Below are positions 11,343-21,604 of a stretch of DNA of 64,000 bases, piece by piece; position 1 is the stretch's first letter, and each line of letters starts with the position of its first letter. The position numbers were made by a program, and so were the translations under genes. The notes below the pieces were generated by a model, which was given only the letters and a program-made list of their open reading frames with translations, was not told the origin of the DNA and did no database searches. This stretch comes from Triatoma infestans (Eukaryota; Arthropoda; Insecta; Hemiptera; Reduviidae): positions 97,908 through 161,907 of the forward strand of contig JAAEAF010003518.1 of NCBI GenBank assembly GCA_011037195.1, read 5' to 3'.

Positions 11343-11580
11343 GGGAATGGAATAAATAGCTATAAGTGGTTAGCGTACTGGACTCCCACGCGGGGCACCC
11401 GGGTTCGAGTCCTATCGTGCTACCCTTAGATTTTTTTCTTCTTAGAAGCCTGTACAGCTCACTGTCAGTGTTGTCTGTAACGAGAGAACACTGTACGGAG
11501 GCTGGCAGTGCACTGAGAAGCCTCTGGGCACTAAGTGCCATAGATATTGACACACCTTAAATTAAAAAAACAAAAACAAA
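11343..11580 (+). mobile_element. tRNA-derived SINE
   Basis: It starts 'gggaatggaataaatagc'. A pol III A-box-like stretch (TAGCTATAAGTGGTTAGCG) is followed by the B box GGTTCGAGTCC near 11402. The body 'cttagatttttttcttctta' leads to a 3' segment (11527-11556) related to the tails of the other SINE copies, and an A-rich end. It sits right behind a HINE 3' end. Confidence 0.85.
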
Positions 11581-11745
11581 AAAAATTAAAAGACTAAACC
11601 AATTCGATATACTATGAAATTCAAACATTAGCTCTTTACCAAATAGATGATGGTTAATCTGCTCGCTGAGAATGAAAAAAAAACTTTGATTGGTACCTTT
11701 GTAATTAATTAAACGGGAGTGTGAATGTAATTGTACAAGAAATAT

Positions 11746-12680
11746 TCTAGTGTGAAACACTCATACGACTTTCTCTTACTGCATTTTGCAGTTTGATCAA
11801 TTTTCTTCAACTTACAAGTTTTACTAAATGTTTATTTGACTTCAATTTTGCATCTATGGGAATGACTTTATCTGTGGATAGCATAACATCCACCCTCCTC
11901 CAAAGCTTCTTTAAATGAATTTCTTGGAAAAGTTTCACACAAAAGTAGTAGATCTTATATATTCATAGTTAGTATGCCAAATTTATTGAAATTCATCGGT
12001 ATTTTTATGGAGAAAAACTGGAATAAGTGTTCAATAAATGCACTTCTGGTCATCTGATTTTCTTCGCTCTCTGAATTTCGGCGAAATATTTAATTCTTAT
12101 TAATATTATTTAGATGATGGAATTGTATAATAAACTGAAATAGCACTTTAGAGGAAAATATAACCCCATCCAATCCCAAAAAGCTCCCTTCAATGAATTT
12201 CCCAATGAAATGTTTCAAATTGAAAAGTTCTAGCTCATTGCGATGTGTAAAATTGAAACGTATAACAAGTTTAGAGTAAAAATAGCGGAAAACTAAACAA
12301 AAACTGTTCATTAAAAAAACACACTTCCTGTCAACCCGATTTTTCTTCAAACTCCAACTTTTGAAACTCACATTTCATTGTAATTAATAATTATGTAGAT
12401 TTAATAATTAATTTAAGCCACCTTAAATGAATTTTCTTGGAGAAATAAATGTTGTAGCATAAATGTCATACCTCTTTATATGGTGTGTGTAGTTAATATA
12501 ACATTTTTAAAGCAAATTGTTGGAACTAAACTCGCAAAAAACTGCAAAATTTATTCAATAATTTATTAGCGCCGGTTGACCAGTTTTAAGCAAAAACTTA
12601 TTATCAGGCCCTTTTCAACTTTTTGAATTATGCTGACCCCACACACACATATATATAAATACAAATACACACACAGTGTG
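11746..12680 (+). repeat. HINE copy, diverged, 3' truncated
   Basis: The 5' end reads 'tctagtgtgaaacactcata', followed by 'actttctcttactgc'. Internal units are recognisable but diverged ('agcactttagaggaaaatat', 'aatgaatttcccaatgaaat'). A CA-rich microsatellite lies at 12640-12685. The terminal hairpin is absent. Confidence 0.6.
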
Positions 12681-12699
12681 TGTAAAAATGGAAGCAATG

Positions 12700-13230
12700 T
12701 AGGATCAGGAATTACCATCTCAGATAGTAGAGTAACGTTGTCTATGCTAAAAAAAATCCTGATAAACACTTACAAATAATAGAACAAATCAGATTAACAA
12801 GGATAGAAATAAAGGAACAACCCCATCCAGAAGTATGGTTTTCATGGATCAAAGCACATGTTGGAATTTTTCAGACCAACTTGCTAAACACGCATCCGAT
12901 GATACAAACTTACCTGAAACCTATAACAAGATATCAACTTTAACATTAAGACCAAAAAGTACATGAAGAAACACTGCTAAAAGTGGGAAGAAATCTGGCT
13001 AACTTCATCAAATAGGAAAACAACAAAAGAAATTTTCAAGACCAGACAAAATTGCCAACTCGACCTTGCATATATAAAGTACCCAACCTGTTATCTGGAC
13101 TTGGTCATTTAAGAAGCTACTTAAAAAGATTTAAAATAACTGACAACGACTACTGCATTTGTGACAACACCTCAAACTATCTATTACCTTAATATTTGAT
13201 TGCAACCTACTAGAGAGACAACGTAGGTTA
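12700..13230 (+). pseudogene. I-clade-like LINE fragment: RNase H domain and C terminus
   Basis: Broken plus-strand frames read as the end of a LINE RNase H domain: DSRVTLSML, then 'EVWFSWIKAHVGIFSDQLAK' (the usual 'VPSHxGIxGNxxAD' region, with the Gly-Asn-Glu part lost), then 'SGLGHLRSYLKRFKITDNDY' and a Cys pair (YCICD). RNase H in a LINE points to the I or LOA groups. The element has no 5' part here. A 48-bp piece of it returns inverted at 14659-14706. Confidence 0.6.
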
Positions 13231-13359
13231 GAATAAGATTAGATATCGAATAAGATAGATATCGAATAAGATTCGATAGCGAGAGGTAAGGGATGGCCAC
13301 TAAACCCAAACTAACTTATAGAAGATACAATATAATATAATGTACATTTGTATTTATAT

Positions 13360-13390
13360 AATAATAACAATAATAATAATAATAATAAAC
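13360..13390. repeat. (TAA)n microsatellite
   Basis: A simple run of 'ataataataacaataataat' with small interruptions follows the RNase H fragment. It may be the element's old 3' tail, as I elements end in TAA repeats. Confidence 0.8.
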
Positions 13391-13637
13391 TAATATTTGT
13401 ATTTTAGATCAAACTTGATATTGTTAAATAGTTGATTATTTTTCTGAATTGCTTAGAACATTCCATTTAAGTATGTTATTAATCTTAATTACAAATAGAT
13501 TATTTTAAACCTTCTATTGCTTTTAAACAACATATATAATGTATTAATTTACGAGATATGTGGAAATAAACGCGCTTGGGTTCAAGGTTACTGGACTGAG
13601 GAAAAAACACGCACACACTCAGACTAATTTCTAAAAT

Positions 13638-13817
13638 TTGTTGTGGTGGTTGGTTCCGCAGAGCTGGAAAGCATCAGAGACATTTTCCGTGGTAGCCTGC
13701 TTCATTTTGTGGTCATCGACCGGTTTCGGGCGTTCGCCCATCTTCAGGATGCGTTTTTCAGACAGTGTAACAACACAGACTCGCACAGAGCAACTTAGTT
13801 TCACACTAACTGAGACG
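13638..13817 (-). mobile_element. hammerhead-unit repeat (Penelope-like candidate), minus-strand copy
   Basis: This is the fullest copy of a repeat also seen at 14707, 59930, 60258 and 63108. On the minus strand it reads from a 'gtgaaactaagttgctctgt' block through the hammerhead-like motif to 'gctttccagctctgcggaac' and 'caaccaccacaaca'. It has no coding region. Penelope-like elements carry hammerhead motifs in their repeated ends and often sit in inverted or tandem partial copies, as here. That assignment is inference. Confidence 0.5.
13711..13752 (-). ncRNA. hammerhead-ribozyme-like motif (type I order)
   Basis: Minus strand, 5' to 3': stem I strand GCATC, core CTGAAGA, one extra T, stem II GGGCG-AA-CGCCC, core GAAA, stem III ACC/GGT with no loop, cleavage triplet GTC, stem I strand GATG. 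This matches the hammerhead core CUGANGA...GAAA...UH. Two departures weaken it: the extra base after the first core block, and a loopless stem III that could form only between two molecules. Activity is untested. Confidence 0.55.
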
Positions 13818-13818
13818 T

Positions 13819-13967
13819 ATTTTTAAAATACTAAACTCTTAAACTACTTGTTGTGTCCACTGTAAGAAAAAAATTTGCCCTTTAACAGCCCAAACACGTG
13901 TTTTCCCACCCATCTGGCCACATCCCTTTACCTAGTTTAAGAGTTTAGTATTTTAAAAATACTTTTC
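13819..13967. repeat. 30-bp perfect inverted repeat around an 80-bp spacer
   Basis: 'gtatttttaaaatactaaac' plus 'tcttaaacta' at about 13818-13848 returns inverted at about 13936-13966 ('tagtttaagagtttagtatt'). It may be a small MITE. The Jockey fragment that follows uses the right arm as its insertion site. Confidence 0.8.
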
Positions 13968-13968
13968 C

Positions 13969-14658
13969 GGCGGGGCTCCTGTCCTGCTGTCTATTTTAAC
14001 AAAAACTCTCTTCCTTCTGCCGACCTGGTGCGCTACCTTGGACTCTTCATAGACAAACGACTTACATGGAACCCACACACACGACTTAAAAGACAAGCAC
14101 TGACTAAACGGGCCAAACTTCTCTACCGACTTATTGGAAGACGCTCTAAACTACCCACTGAACTGAAGAGACTAATATACAATACTATATTAAAACCTAT
14201 ATGGACTTACAGACTAGAGCTGTGGGGTTCAGCCAAACCGACCAACATACGGACTATTATACAGACGTTTCAATCAAAACTACTCCGACAGATAGTAGAC
14301 GCACCTTTTTACGTTACAAACCTAACTCTCCATAACGACCTCAACATTCCTTTCGTACAACAACTCGCCAAGACTAAATATAATAAATTTCACTCTGCTC
14401 TCTCTCACTGCTCTAATCCTTTCGTACAATCTCTCGCCTCCACTACCATCCCTGACAATCCACCACGCCGACTGAACCGCCAGTGGCCTCGAGATTTCCT
14501 TCGGGACTGATCAGTAGCTGGTGTCCCGTAGAGAGTGCTACCACTGGGTAGTTTCTCTCCTCCTACTTTTCACGCCTCTGTAATCTTATCAACACATTTA
14601 CTTATTGTATGTATCTATATACAGATTGTAAATGGCTAAATAAAGAAAAAAAAAAAAA
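13969..14658 (+). mobile_element. 5'-truncated Jockey-type LINE
   Basis: The coding end of a Jockey ORF2 (13985-14510) is followed by a 3' UTR with 'gtgctaccactgggtagttt', an AATAAAG signal and a poly-A run at 14645-14658. The sequence 'aaaaatactttt' just before 13969 is repeated after the poly-A, a likely target-site duplication. 5' truncation is normal for LINE insertions. Confidence 0.8.
13985..14510 (+). pseudogene. Jockey ORF2 C-terminal region (truncated RT)
   Basis: An open frame from the truncation point to a normal stop encodes about 175 residues of the RT thumb and C-terminal region. The motif VRYLGLFIDKRLTWNPH is the conserved block after the YADD box. Further on come 'LIYNTILKPIWTYRLELWGS' and PPRRLNRQWPRD near the end. 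The catalytic RT and endonuclease parts are absent, so the fragment cannot act. The frame has no stop, which suggests a recent insertion. A related but older fragment lies at 15360-15670. Confidence 0.85.
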
Positions 14659-14706
14659 TACTTTTTGGTCTTAATGTTAAAGTTGATATCTTGTTATAGG
14701 TTTCAG
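14659..14706 (-). repeat. 48-bp inverted copy of part of the RNase H LINE fragment
   Basis: The bases 'tactttttggtcttaatgtt' through 'ttgttataggtttcag' are an exact reverse complement of about 12914-12961. The piece lies between the Jockey poly-A and a hammerhead-unit fragment. Confidence 0.9.
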
Positions 14707-14762
14707 ATCGATGACCACAAAATGAAGCAGGCTACCACGGAAAATGTCTCTGACAATTTCTA
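14707..14762 (+). mobile_element. hammerhead-unit fragment starting near the predicted cleavage site
   Basis: It reads 'atcgatgaccacaaaatgaa', then 'gcaggctaccacggaaaatg'. Compared with the full unit, it begins two bases before the position just after the GTC triplet, as expected if the inserted RNA started near the ribozyme cleavage point. Confidence 0.55.
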
Positions 14763-14764
14763 AA

Positions 14765-14995
14765 AATCATTTTTTCCGGACTTAGTGGATCTCAAAGCGT
14801 CTAATTCCGATCAATTTTCGATATCGAAAATTTGTCACGATCGCAAAGTACAGTCTTTTTACTTTTTCTTACTTTTAGTAATTATTCAAATTGTCAGAAT
14901 AACATGTTTTGAGATATTCCGAGTAAGAAATAAATGTTTTTAGTGAACGGTCTGTATATGTGTCTGTCTATCTATCTATCTACCTATCTATGTGT
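14765..14995. repeat. two HINE 3' ends, inverted, plus TCTA microsatellite
   Basis: Plus-strand 'ttccggacttagtggatctc' and 'ttcgatatcgaaaatttgtc' belong to the HINE 3' block. After 14880 an opposite-strand 3' block follows ('agtgaacggtctgtatatgt'). Then comes a (TCTA)n run at 14960-14985. Confidence 0.5.
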
Positions 14996-15359
14996 CATTA
15001 ATTAATTGCACCTTAACAAATAATGTAATAAAATTTTTCAATAATGCAATTTAATGATCAATATTTCAATGTAATATTAATTCTTCATGGCCACGTTGAG
15101 GGTTAGTTGCGATAAAGAACATAATTTTATTATTAACAATAATTATTACTCTACAAGTGAGCATGGAATTCTACTTAATGTTCAAATAAAATATCTAATC
15201 ACAAAAAGCAATTATTATTTGCTGTTATGATCATTTATATCTATGACACATCTCGGATAAAACATAATTACTTTTTTTTACATCCTGGAATCGTTTCACA
15301 TTTATTATAAATTAAAAAAGGCTTTCTAATTGTGCATGATCCCTTTCCTACCAGAAGTA

Positions 15360-15670
15360 ATCAAAACTCAGATATAAACAATTTCCCAGCACCCTATCTT
15401 CACATCCTAATCCTCTAGCCTGTCGCCTTTCATCCCATACCCTACCAGATAACCCTCCTAGACGGCTTAAACGTCAGTGACCTTGAGACATTCTTTCTAG
15501 TGCCAGTGCTAGTGACAGTGAGTGAATCCTTGATTAGGAGTGCTACCACTGGGTAGCTTCTCAACTCAGATTTTATTTTTTTTATTTTTGTCTCTGTATA
15601 CATATTTACTTTAAGGCACAATAGTGCTGGTGTAAATTTCTTAATAACAATAAAATAAAAAACTGCACAT
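15360..15670 (+). pseudogene. older Jockey-type 3' end fragment
   Basis: It matches the end of the element at 13969-14658: 'agataaccctcctagacggc' parallels the Pro-Pro-Arg-Arg coding block, and 'agtgctaccactgggtagct' the 3' UTR. The reading frame is lost. It ends in an AATAAAATAAAAAAC tail near 15660. Confidence 0.65.
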
Positions 15671-16215
15671 GAGACTCTGCTATACCACAGGTTGCCTAAT
15701 TTCAAGAGGTCTGCAGAATATTCGCCTTTGCCATAAAAAGTATATTAACATTGGTCATATCTTAGATGACAGACTATTACGAACTATCCTGCGATAAACT
15801 ATCCGGCTATTTTGACCAAGTGAAGAAATTAGAAGCACTCCATGTTTTATAAACTTTGAATGAATATAGGTTCCATGGGGTTACATGGGGTTACATTCCC
15901 AGGGGCCACCTGTATTGTGAGATACAAATGGGGAGCTACAGTTAATAGCGAATCCGGTGGCGAAAGCCGAAACTAAACAAATATCGAAACCGCGGCGTGC
16001 TTTCCAGATAAAGTCCTTGTCATAGGATTCAAATCCATATGAGCCAAATGTTTTTATGAACTGGCTTTGGCCCGAATTTAGCCTAATCCTGAACATCTTG
16101 ATATTACCCACTCAATGTCTAGGTTGTCTTTGAATTGTACCGTTTGTGATAATATAGAATTAATCAATATATTTTGAATTGAGATACACAATAACCACAA
16201 AATGAGCAAGGGTCT
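15671..16215. other. no recognisable gene
   Basis: A minus-strand ORF of 76 codons at 15881-16111 has balanced composition but no motif I can name. The tandem 'catggggttacatggggtta' is at 15872-15892. I see no other feature. Confidence 0.35.
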
Positions 16216-16221
16216 CCTTGC

Positions 16222-16455
16222 TTCTTTTTTTTTTTTTTTTTTGAAATTTAAGGCGCGTCAACATCTATGGTCATTGGCCCCCTGAGTCTTCTCAGTGTTC
16301 GGCCGAACCGGGCAAGTTTCTCTCGTTACAGACAACACTGCTCACATCACCGGACAGTGCTCCTAGGAAGAGAAAATCTAAGACACAGTTGGACTCGAAC
16401 ACGGGACCTGGGCGTGGAAGTCCGTGCGCTAACCACTGAACTAATAAGGAAGTTC
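16222..16455 (-). mobile_element. tRNA-derived SINE (minus strand)
   Basis: Plus-strand poly-T at 16225-16242 is the inverted A tail, followed by the shared tail 'aaggcgcgtcaacatctatg' (16251-16280). At the far end are the inverted B box 'ggactcgaacacgggacc' (16390-16408) and an inverted A box, 'gcgctaaccactgaactaat'. The body matches the copy at 11343. Confidence 0.85.
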
Positions 16456-16539
16456 TGAACTAATTAAGTTTAGTAATTAAAGTGTGTACTTGGCCGGCAA
16501 AAACTCAAACAGCAACTTGGCTGTTTCATTCAGGTACTA

Positions 16540-16720
16540 CCTACTTAGGGAATATGATGGTATAATTTGGATCGAAATTGGGTCAACCGGAAGTTAGTTC
16601 TTTATGAATGTTTTTTTTTTCAATTTTGGGCGATTTTCTTGAAAGAGGCTCAAACAATATTCTTTAAACGTGGTATATTAAATACATGTAGGTCTTCACT
16701 TTTATTTCACATAATTTTTC
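16540..16720 (-). repeat. HINE internal fragment
   Basis: 'gggtcaaccggaagttagtt', a T run, 'gggcgattttcttgaa' and 'ttctttaaacgtgg' follow the order of the inverted HINE internal unit. The copy is diverged and lacks ends. Confidence 0.4.
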
Positions 16721-17047
16721 GAGTCAAATCATTTAAGCAGTGTTCTGGTGGAGGGATCATTATGATTTTAAAATTAATAATTACAGAACAGATAACAATA
16801 ATATTTGTGTTGCCACAGATCCTACAGTGCAATGGATTTGAACATATAACCTTTCAAAAATTAAAGGTTAAAGTAAATTTATTTAATCGAAAAATTAATA
16901 AATCAATTAATTAAATAAATAAATTCATTGAATTAAATAATAATCTTCTGGCTAAAATGCAAGCCTACGGCTACGTTCTTCCATTGCATACGAGTATATA
17001 GATTGTAGATTGATGTAGGGGATTATTGCACTGCGATCTGAAAATTT

Positions 17048-17215
17048 ATTGTGCCCCCCCGTGCCTTCACCAATGCACAGCCGGCCTCCAAGCAGCGTTC
17101 TCTAGCTACAGAGCCCACCGGACAGTAAGTTGTAGAGGCTCCTAGGAAGAAAAAAATCTAAGGGCAGCATTGCTAGTCCAGCGCGCTACCACTGAGCTAA
17201 TCCCTTCCTTCTCCC
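17048..17215 (-). mobile_element. tRNA-derived SINE, B box deleted (minus strand)
   Basis: Read on the minus strand it starts 'ggaagggattagctcagtgg', a good A box, then 'tagcgcgctggact', then jumps to the SINE body 'gctgcccttagattttttt' without the B-box segment. The rest ('actgtccggtgggctctgta', 'ggaggccggctgtgcattgg') matches the other copies. The 3' tail is cut near 17048. Confidence 0.75.
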
Positions 17216-17734
17216 TTGGCTTTTGCCATTAACTAGGAACGGAGACCCTAATTTGTGTACTGTGTTTGACCTTGTCTGTAAAAAGTAGTATTGTGCATGT
17301 AGTTTAAGTGTATTGTGTACTGTTCTGATGAAGTGCATGGATTACTGAGCTGTGGTAAACCCGTGGGGTCGCTACTCCCCAAGTAACTGCATGCAACAGA
17401 TACCCCTTGCGGGCTATGAGTATATAAGAATATACTAGAGTATATAAGATAGTTTTCTAATCAGAATCTTGGATGTAGCTTTGATTTTCTATGAATTTGA
17501 TATCACAATTATCCTTATATGTGATGACCAGAACGTTTATTAATGATACAGATACTGTTGTGAGAATGAGAAAAAACGTATATTACAATAGATAAATCTG
17601 GTAGGGGTAAGTACAGTTTATCCTCTGTAGGGTGGCCTCGTGCTTGACTGCAGGTAAATCTTAATAATAAATAAATAGCCTTTCTTCCTTATGAAACTAG
17701 AGGACCATTCTTACAAGAGGTAAAACAAGAGATA

Positions 17735-18890
17735 GGGGAGGGTGGGGCTTGTTGTTACAGTGTCATTTTTAAAAAATCGGCTGAGAGAAGCGCTTCCCAA
17801 GTGGTCAAATTTAAGAGATATGCGAGTGCTGTTTGTTGTAACAGATCCAGCTAAGATTCTGTTGCATATGGCGGCATTGTGTGATTTTCCTCGAAATATC
17901 ATAGTGACATCTACATTTTATTATTGAAACCGAAAGCTGTGATCTAAAGGTACTTATGCTGTTAATTCATACACCTTAACAATAATTTCAATCAAATATG
18001 GTAGCGCTAGTATTCTCCAACCTATCTGTTTGCAGATTAATTAGTGAAATAGCGCCAGTGGGGTTAGTAGTTAAACTTGGTTGAGCATATTGTTACAGTG
18101 TAACAACTTGCCCCATTGCATATCTTAAATCAAATCATGGCAGATCTTAAAAGAAATTAAACATAAAAACAAGAAAAATGAGAAAGATGGCAATACTATC
18201 AAAAAGAAAATCTGTGTCTCCAAAGCTGCGAACGAGAATAAAAAAAAATAATTTGCCATCATCAAGTTCTGGCGAAGAAGATGAGGACTAGCAGTGTCTG
18301 TAATGTCTAAAACCATGGTCGCCGTCAAAAGTTAGAGAAAATTGGGTTGAATGCATGCAGTGCATCAGATGGGCCTATTCAAAATGTGTTAAAAAATGAC
18401 CCTAGATATATTTGCCACAATTGTAACTCGGACTTAGAGATGAGTATTGACAGTGAATAGAAAGAGAATGAATGTTCAAGCATTTAAGTTTGTAATAATC
18501 CATGTTTAGATCATAATCAAGCTGTTAGTATTATTAAAATAAAGAACTGATAATTTGTTTATTGAAGATATTCAAGTTTTATTTCCTTAAAATAAACACC
18601 CAAACATATATTCTATACATTGTAACAACTTAACCTCCACATGTAACAACAAGCCCCACCGAAACGTGGCACGTTGTTACAGTATATACGTATTTTAATA
18701 GTATTTGAGAATTTTTTTAAATGTTACTACATTTTTGAAAAATCTCAAAAAAAAAATATATAATTAGTAGAAATAAATGAGACAACAAATTAATCAATTT
18801 TCAGCAATTTTGAGTGCAACATACAGCAATTAAAAAATGTTAACTATTTAGCAATTAAAAAATTTGTAACAACACTCCCCACCCTTCCCC
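17735..18890 (+). mobile_element. deleted pogo/Tigger-like DNA transposon
   Basis: The termini are 'ggggagggtggggcttgttg' plus TTACA at the left and the inverse 'tgtaacaacactccccaccc' plus TTCCCC at the right, with a TA on each side (17733-17734 and 18891-18892). TA duplication and the PHD-type zinc-finger remnant inside point to the pogo branch of Tc1/mariner. At 1156 bp it is too short for a full transposase and is non-autonomous. The inner terminal motif also appears as 'ttgttacagtgtaacaactt' near 18090. Confidence 0.75.
18180..18440 (+). pseudogene. C-terminal remnant of a pogo-like transposase with PHD-type zinc finger
   Basis: After an acidic Ser-Ser-Gly-Glu-Glu-Asp-Glu-Asp linker the frame reads C-L-stop-C, then WSPSKVRENWVECMQCIRWA, YSKC, and after a one-base shift NDPRYICHNCNSD. 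The Cys spacing is that of the zinc finger found at the C terminus of many insect pogo-like transposases. The His of the usual Trp-Ala-His is Tyr here. The DDE catalytic domain is absent, so nothing functional remains. Confidence 0.65.
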
Positions 18891-19024
18891 TACTTAAAAG
18901 ATCAATTAAGTTCATAAAATTAAAACTTACACTTAATTATTGAAACCAAATCTTTTATTTAATTGCAATTATTATCGTTATGATTGATATATTCTCATTA
19001 AAATTTGATTTTTTTTTTTTTTTT

Positions 19025-19934
19025 TACTTTCTCTTAATCCTTAGTAAGAGGAAGTACTGTGATCTTGTCAAATTTTAGATATCGAGTTTTTCATCGGATA
19101 TACACGTTTTGAGGTACCATGAGTCAGAAAAAGTGGTTTATAGAAATTGGTAAGTGTGTGTGTGTAGTCAAAATAACTCAAAAACGGAAAACTCATAGAA
19201 AGTTCAAATTTGATATTTTATTAAATTGGGACCTGCAAAATAAAGTTTTGATGAAAATCGATCAACGGAAGTAACACTTTATTGAATGGGATTTTTCAGT
19301 TTTTTGCGATTTTTATTTATTTATTTTTTTATTTATTGATACTTACACCTGTTATACGCGATTTTCTTCAAACCTATAATATTAATAGCACATATAACGA
19401 GATACAACTTGAAACATTTCTCCATGAAAATTCATTTAAGGAGACTTTTGGGGAACAGAGGAGGGGATTATGTTTTCCTCTAATGTGCTCATTCATTTTA
19501 TTATTAAATACTGTCAACTAAATATTATTAATTAGAATGTTATATATACGTATATATTGCAAAAATTCCCAGTTTGAAGAAAATCCCGAAAGTGCGACCG
19601 GAAGTGCGACTTTACTGTATGTACATGGGTTTTCAGTTTTTTTTTTTTAATTTTCTCAAAAACAGCTCTTTAAACTTGGATTTTTTTTGTAAAAATTTTT
19701 CCGGTAAAATTTATTTAAGAGAGGTTTCTTGGGAGGAGGGGGATGAAAATTGTTATTTCAGTTTATTATATAATTTTATCATCTAAATAATATTAATTAC
19801 AATGAAGCGTGATGCCAAATTTTCAGATTTGACGCGAATTGGTTTTCATTGGAAGTACAAATTTACTGAACACTGATTTTTGCAGTTTTCTGTGATTTTC
19901 AGAAAAATGGCAAAGAAAATTTGCGAATTTGCTA
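19025..19934 (-). repeat. HINE copy, minus strand, diverged
   Basis: It starts with the inverted 3' hairpin 'actttctcttaatccttagt', then a GT-rich stretch at 19150-19165 and inverted internal units ('caacggaagtaacacttt', 'cgattttcttcaaacc', 'gaaacatttctccatgaaaa'). From about 19340 it is duplicated at 20985-21604. Confidence 0.6.
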
Positions 19935-20050
19935 TATATACAGGGAAAAAACGTTTAAACACGAAAACGCTTAACATGAAAAATTGGTTAACACGAAATC
20001 ATACTGAGGTTCCGACAAAATATTATGTAATTTCATATATATATATTTTT

Positions 20051-20110
20051 TACTTTCTCTTACTCCTAGTAAGAGGAAGTATTGTAAAAAGTGGTTTTTA
20101 GCAAATGGTC

Positions 20111-20141
<31 letters not shown>

Positions 20142-20977
20142 GAACAGCATAGCTCAAAAACGAAAAACCATAGAAAGTTGAAACTTGATATTCCGTTTAG
20201 GTATCACCATGGGATCTGACACTACGTTATCTGTCAAAATTCCTCAACCGGAAGTACCACTTTACAAGTTGGATTTTTTACTTTTTTTCGATTTTCTCAA
20301 AAATGGCTCCGACGATTTTCTTTAAACTTCATACATCAACCACACATACAAAGAACTACGACTTTTATTTGAAACATTTCTCCGGAAAAATGTATTGAAG
20401 GGCACTTTTAGGGGGCGGGTGGGGTTAGGTTTTCATCTAAAGTGCTATTTCAGTTTGTTAAACAATTCTATCATCTAAATAATGTTAATTAGAATTAAAT
20501 ATGTTGTTGAAGTTCCGAGTTTGAAAAAATCGGATAACCGGAAGTGCGTTTACTTTACCACTTTACTAAATGATTTATTCACTTTTTCGCAATTTTCTCA
20601 AAAATGGCTCCGACGATTTTTTTGAAACTTCGTATATAAACTAAACATGCAAAGATCTACAACTTTTATCTAAAACATTTCTCAGGGGAAATTTCTTTTA
20701 AGAGCACTTTTAGGGGAGGGGTGGGGTTAGATTTTCATCAAAGTGCTATCCTAGTTCATTATACAATTCTATCATCCAAACATAATTAGTTAGAAATAAA
20801 TAGATGGCTGAAATTCCGAGTTTCAAGAAAATTAGTAAACCGGAGGTGCGCTTTTACTGAACAGTTTTTTCAGTTTTCGACGAATTTCATTAAATTGGTA
20901 CACAAACTACAAAATTTGTCAATTATCATTTTGAGAACTGGAGTAAGAGAAAGTTGTATGAGTGTTTCACACCAGAT
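20051..20977 (-). mobile_element. HINE, full-length copy, minus strand
   Basis: The inverted 3' hairpin 'ctttctcttactcctagtaa' (20053) opens it. Then come a GT microsatellite (20110-20130), three internal units with the 'caaccggaagtaccacttta'-type block, and the inverted 5' end 'gtgtttcacaccaga' at 20962-20976. It separates two copies of the same flanking sequence (19340-20040 and 20985-21690). Confidence 0.65.
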
Positions 20978-20984
20978 CTTTTTA

Positions 20985-21604
20985 TTGATTAATATTTACA
21001 CCTGTTATACGCGATTTTCTTCAAACCTATAATATTAATAGCACATATAACGAGATACAACTTGAAACATTTCTCCATGAAAATTCATTTAAGCAGACTT
21101 TTGGGGGACAGAGGAGGGGATTATGTTTTCCTCTAATGTGCTCTTTCATTTTATTATTAAATGCTGTCAACTAAATATTATTAATTAGAATGTTATATAT
21201 ACGTATATATTGCCAAAATTCCCAGTTTGAAGAAAATCGGTTGACCGGAAGTGCAATTTTACTGTATGTACATGGGTTTTTCAGTTTTTTTTTTTAATTT
21301 TCTCAAAAACAGCTCTTTAAACTTGGAATATTAACCTACACATATTAAAAATAGCTCACAACTTTTATTTGTAAAAATTTTTCCGAGAAGATTCATTTAA
21401 GAGAGGTTTTTTTTGTGGGGGTGGGTATGAAAATTGTTATTTCAGTTTATTATATAATTTTATCATCTAACGTCGTATTAATTACAATGAAACGTGATGC
21501 CATATTTCCAAATTTGACGCAAATTGGTTTTCATTGGAAGTACGAATTTATTGAACACTGATTTTTGCAGTTTTTGTGATTTTCAGAAAAATGGCAAAGA
21601 AAAT
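20985..21604 (-). repeat. second copy of the diverged HINE units at 19340-19934
   Basis: 'tacacctgttatacgcgatt' and the following 600 bp repeat 19346 onward with about 5-10% differences by eye. The offset is about 1645 bp. The copy lacks the 3' hairpin and GT stretch of the first. Confidence 0.8.

Noticed and set aside
11366..11560. ORFs on both strands of the SINE at 11343
   Set aside because: SINE sequence with pol III boxes. The ORFs have no conserved frame in the other SINE copies.
13638..13826. 62-codon ORF over the hammerhead unit
   Set aside because: Same repeat read on the opposite strand. No protein motif and no conservation of frame among copies.
15881..16111. 76-codon minus-strand ORF as a host gene
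   Set aside because: No motif, no splice context and no neighbours. Kept only as an unexplained ORF.
18125..18328. Minus-strand ORF inside the pogo-like element
   Set aside because: It is the shadow of the transposase C-terminal remnant on the other strand.
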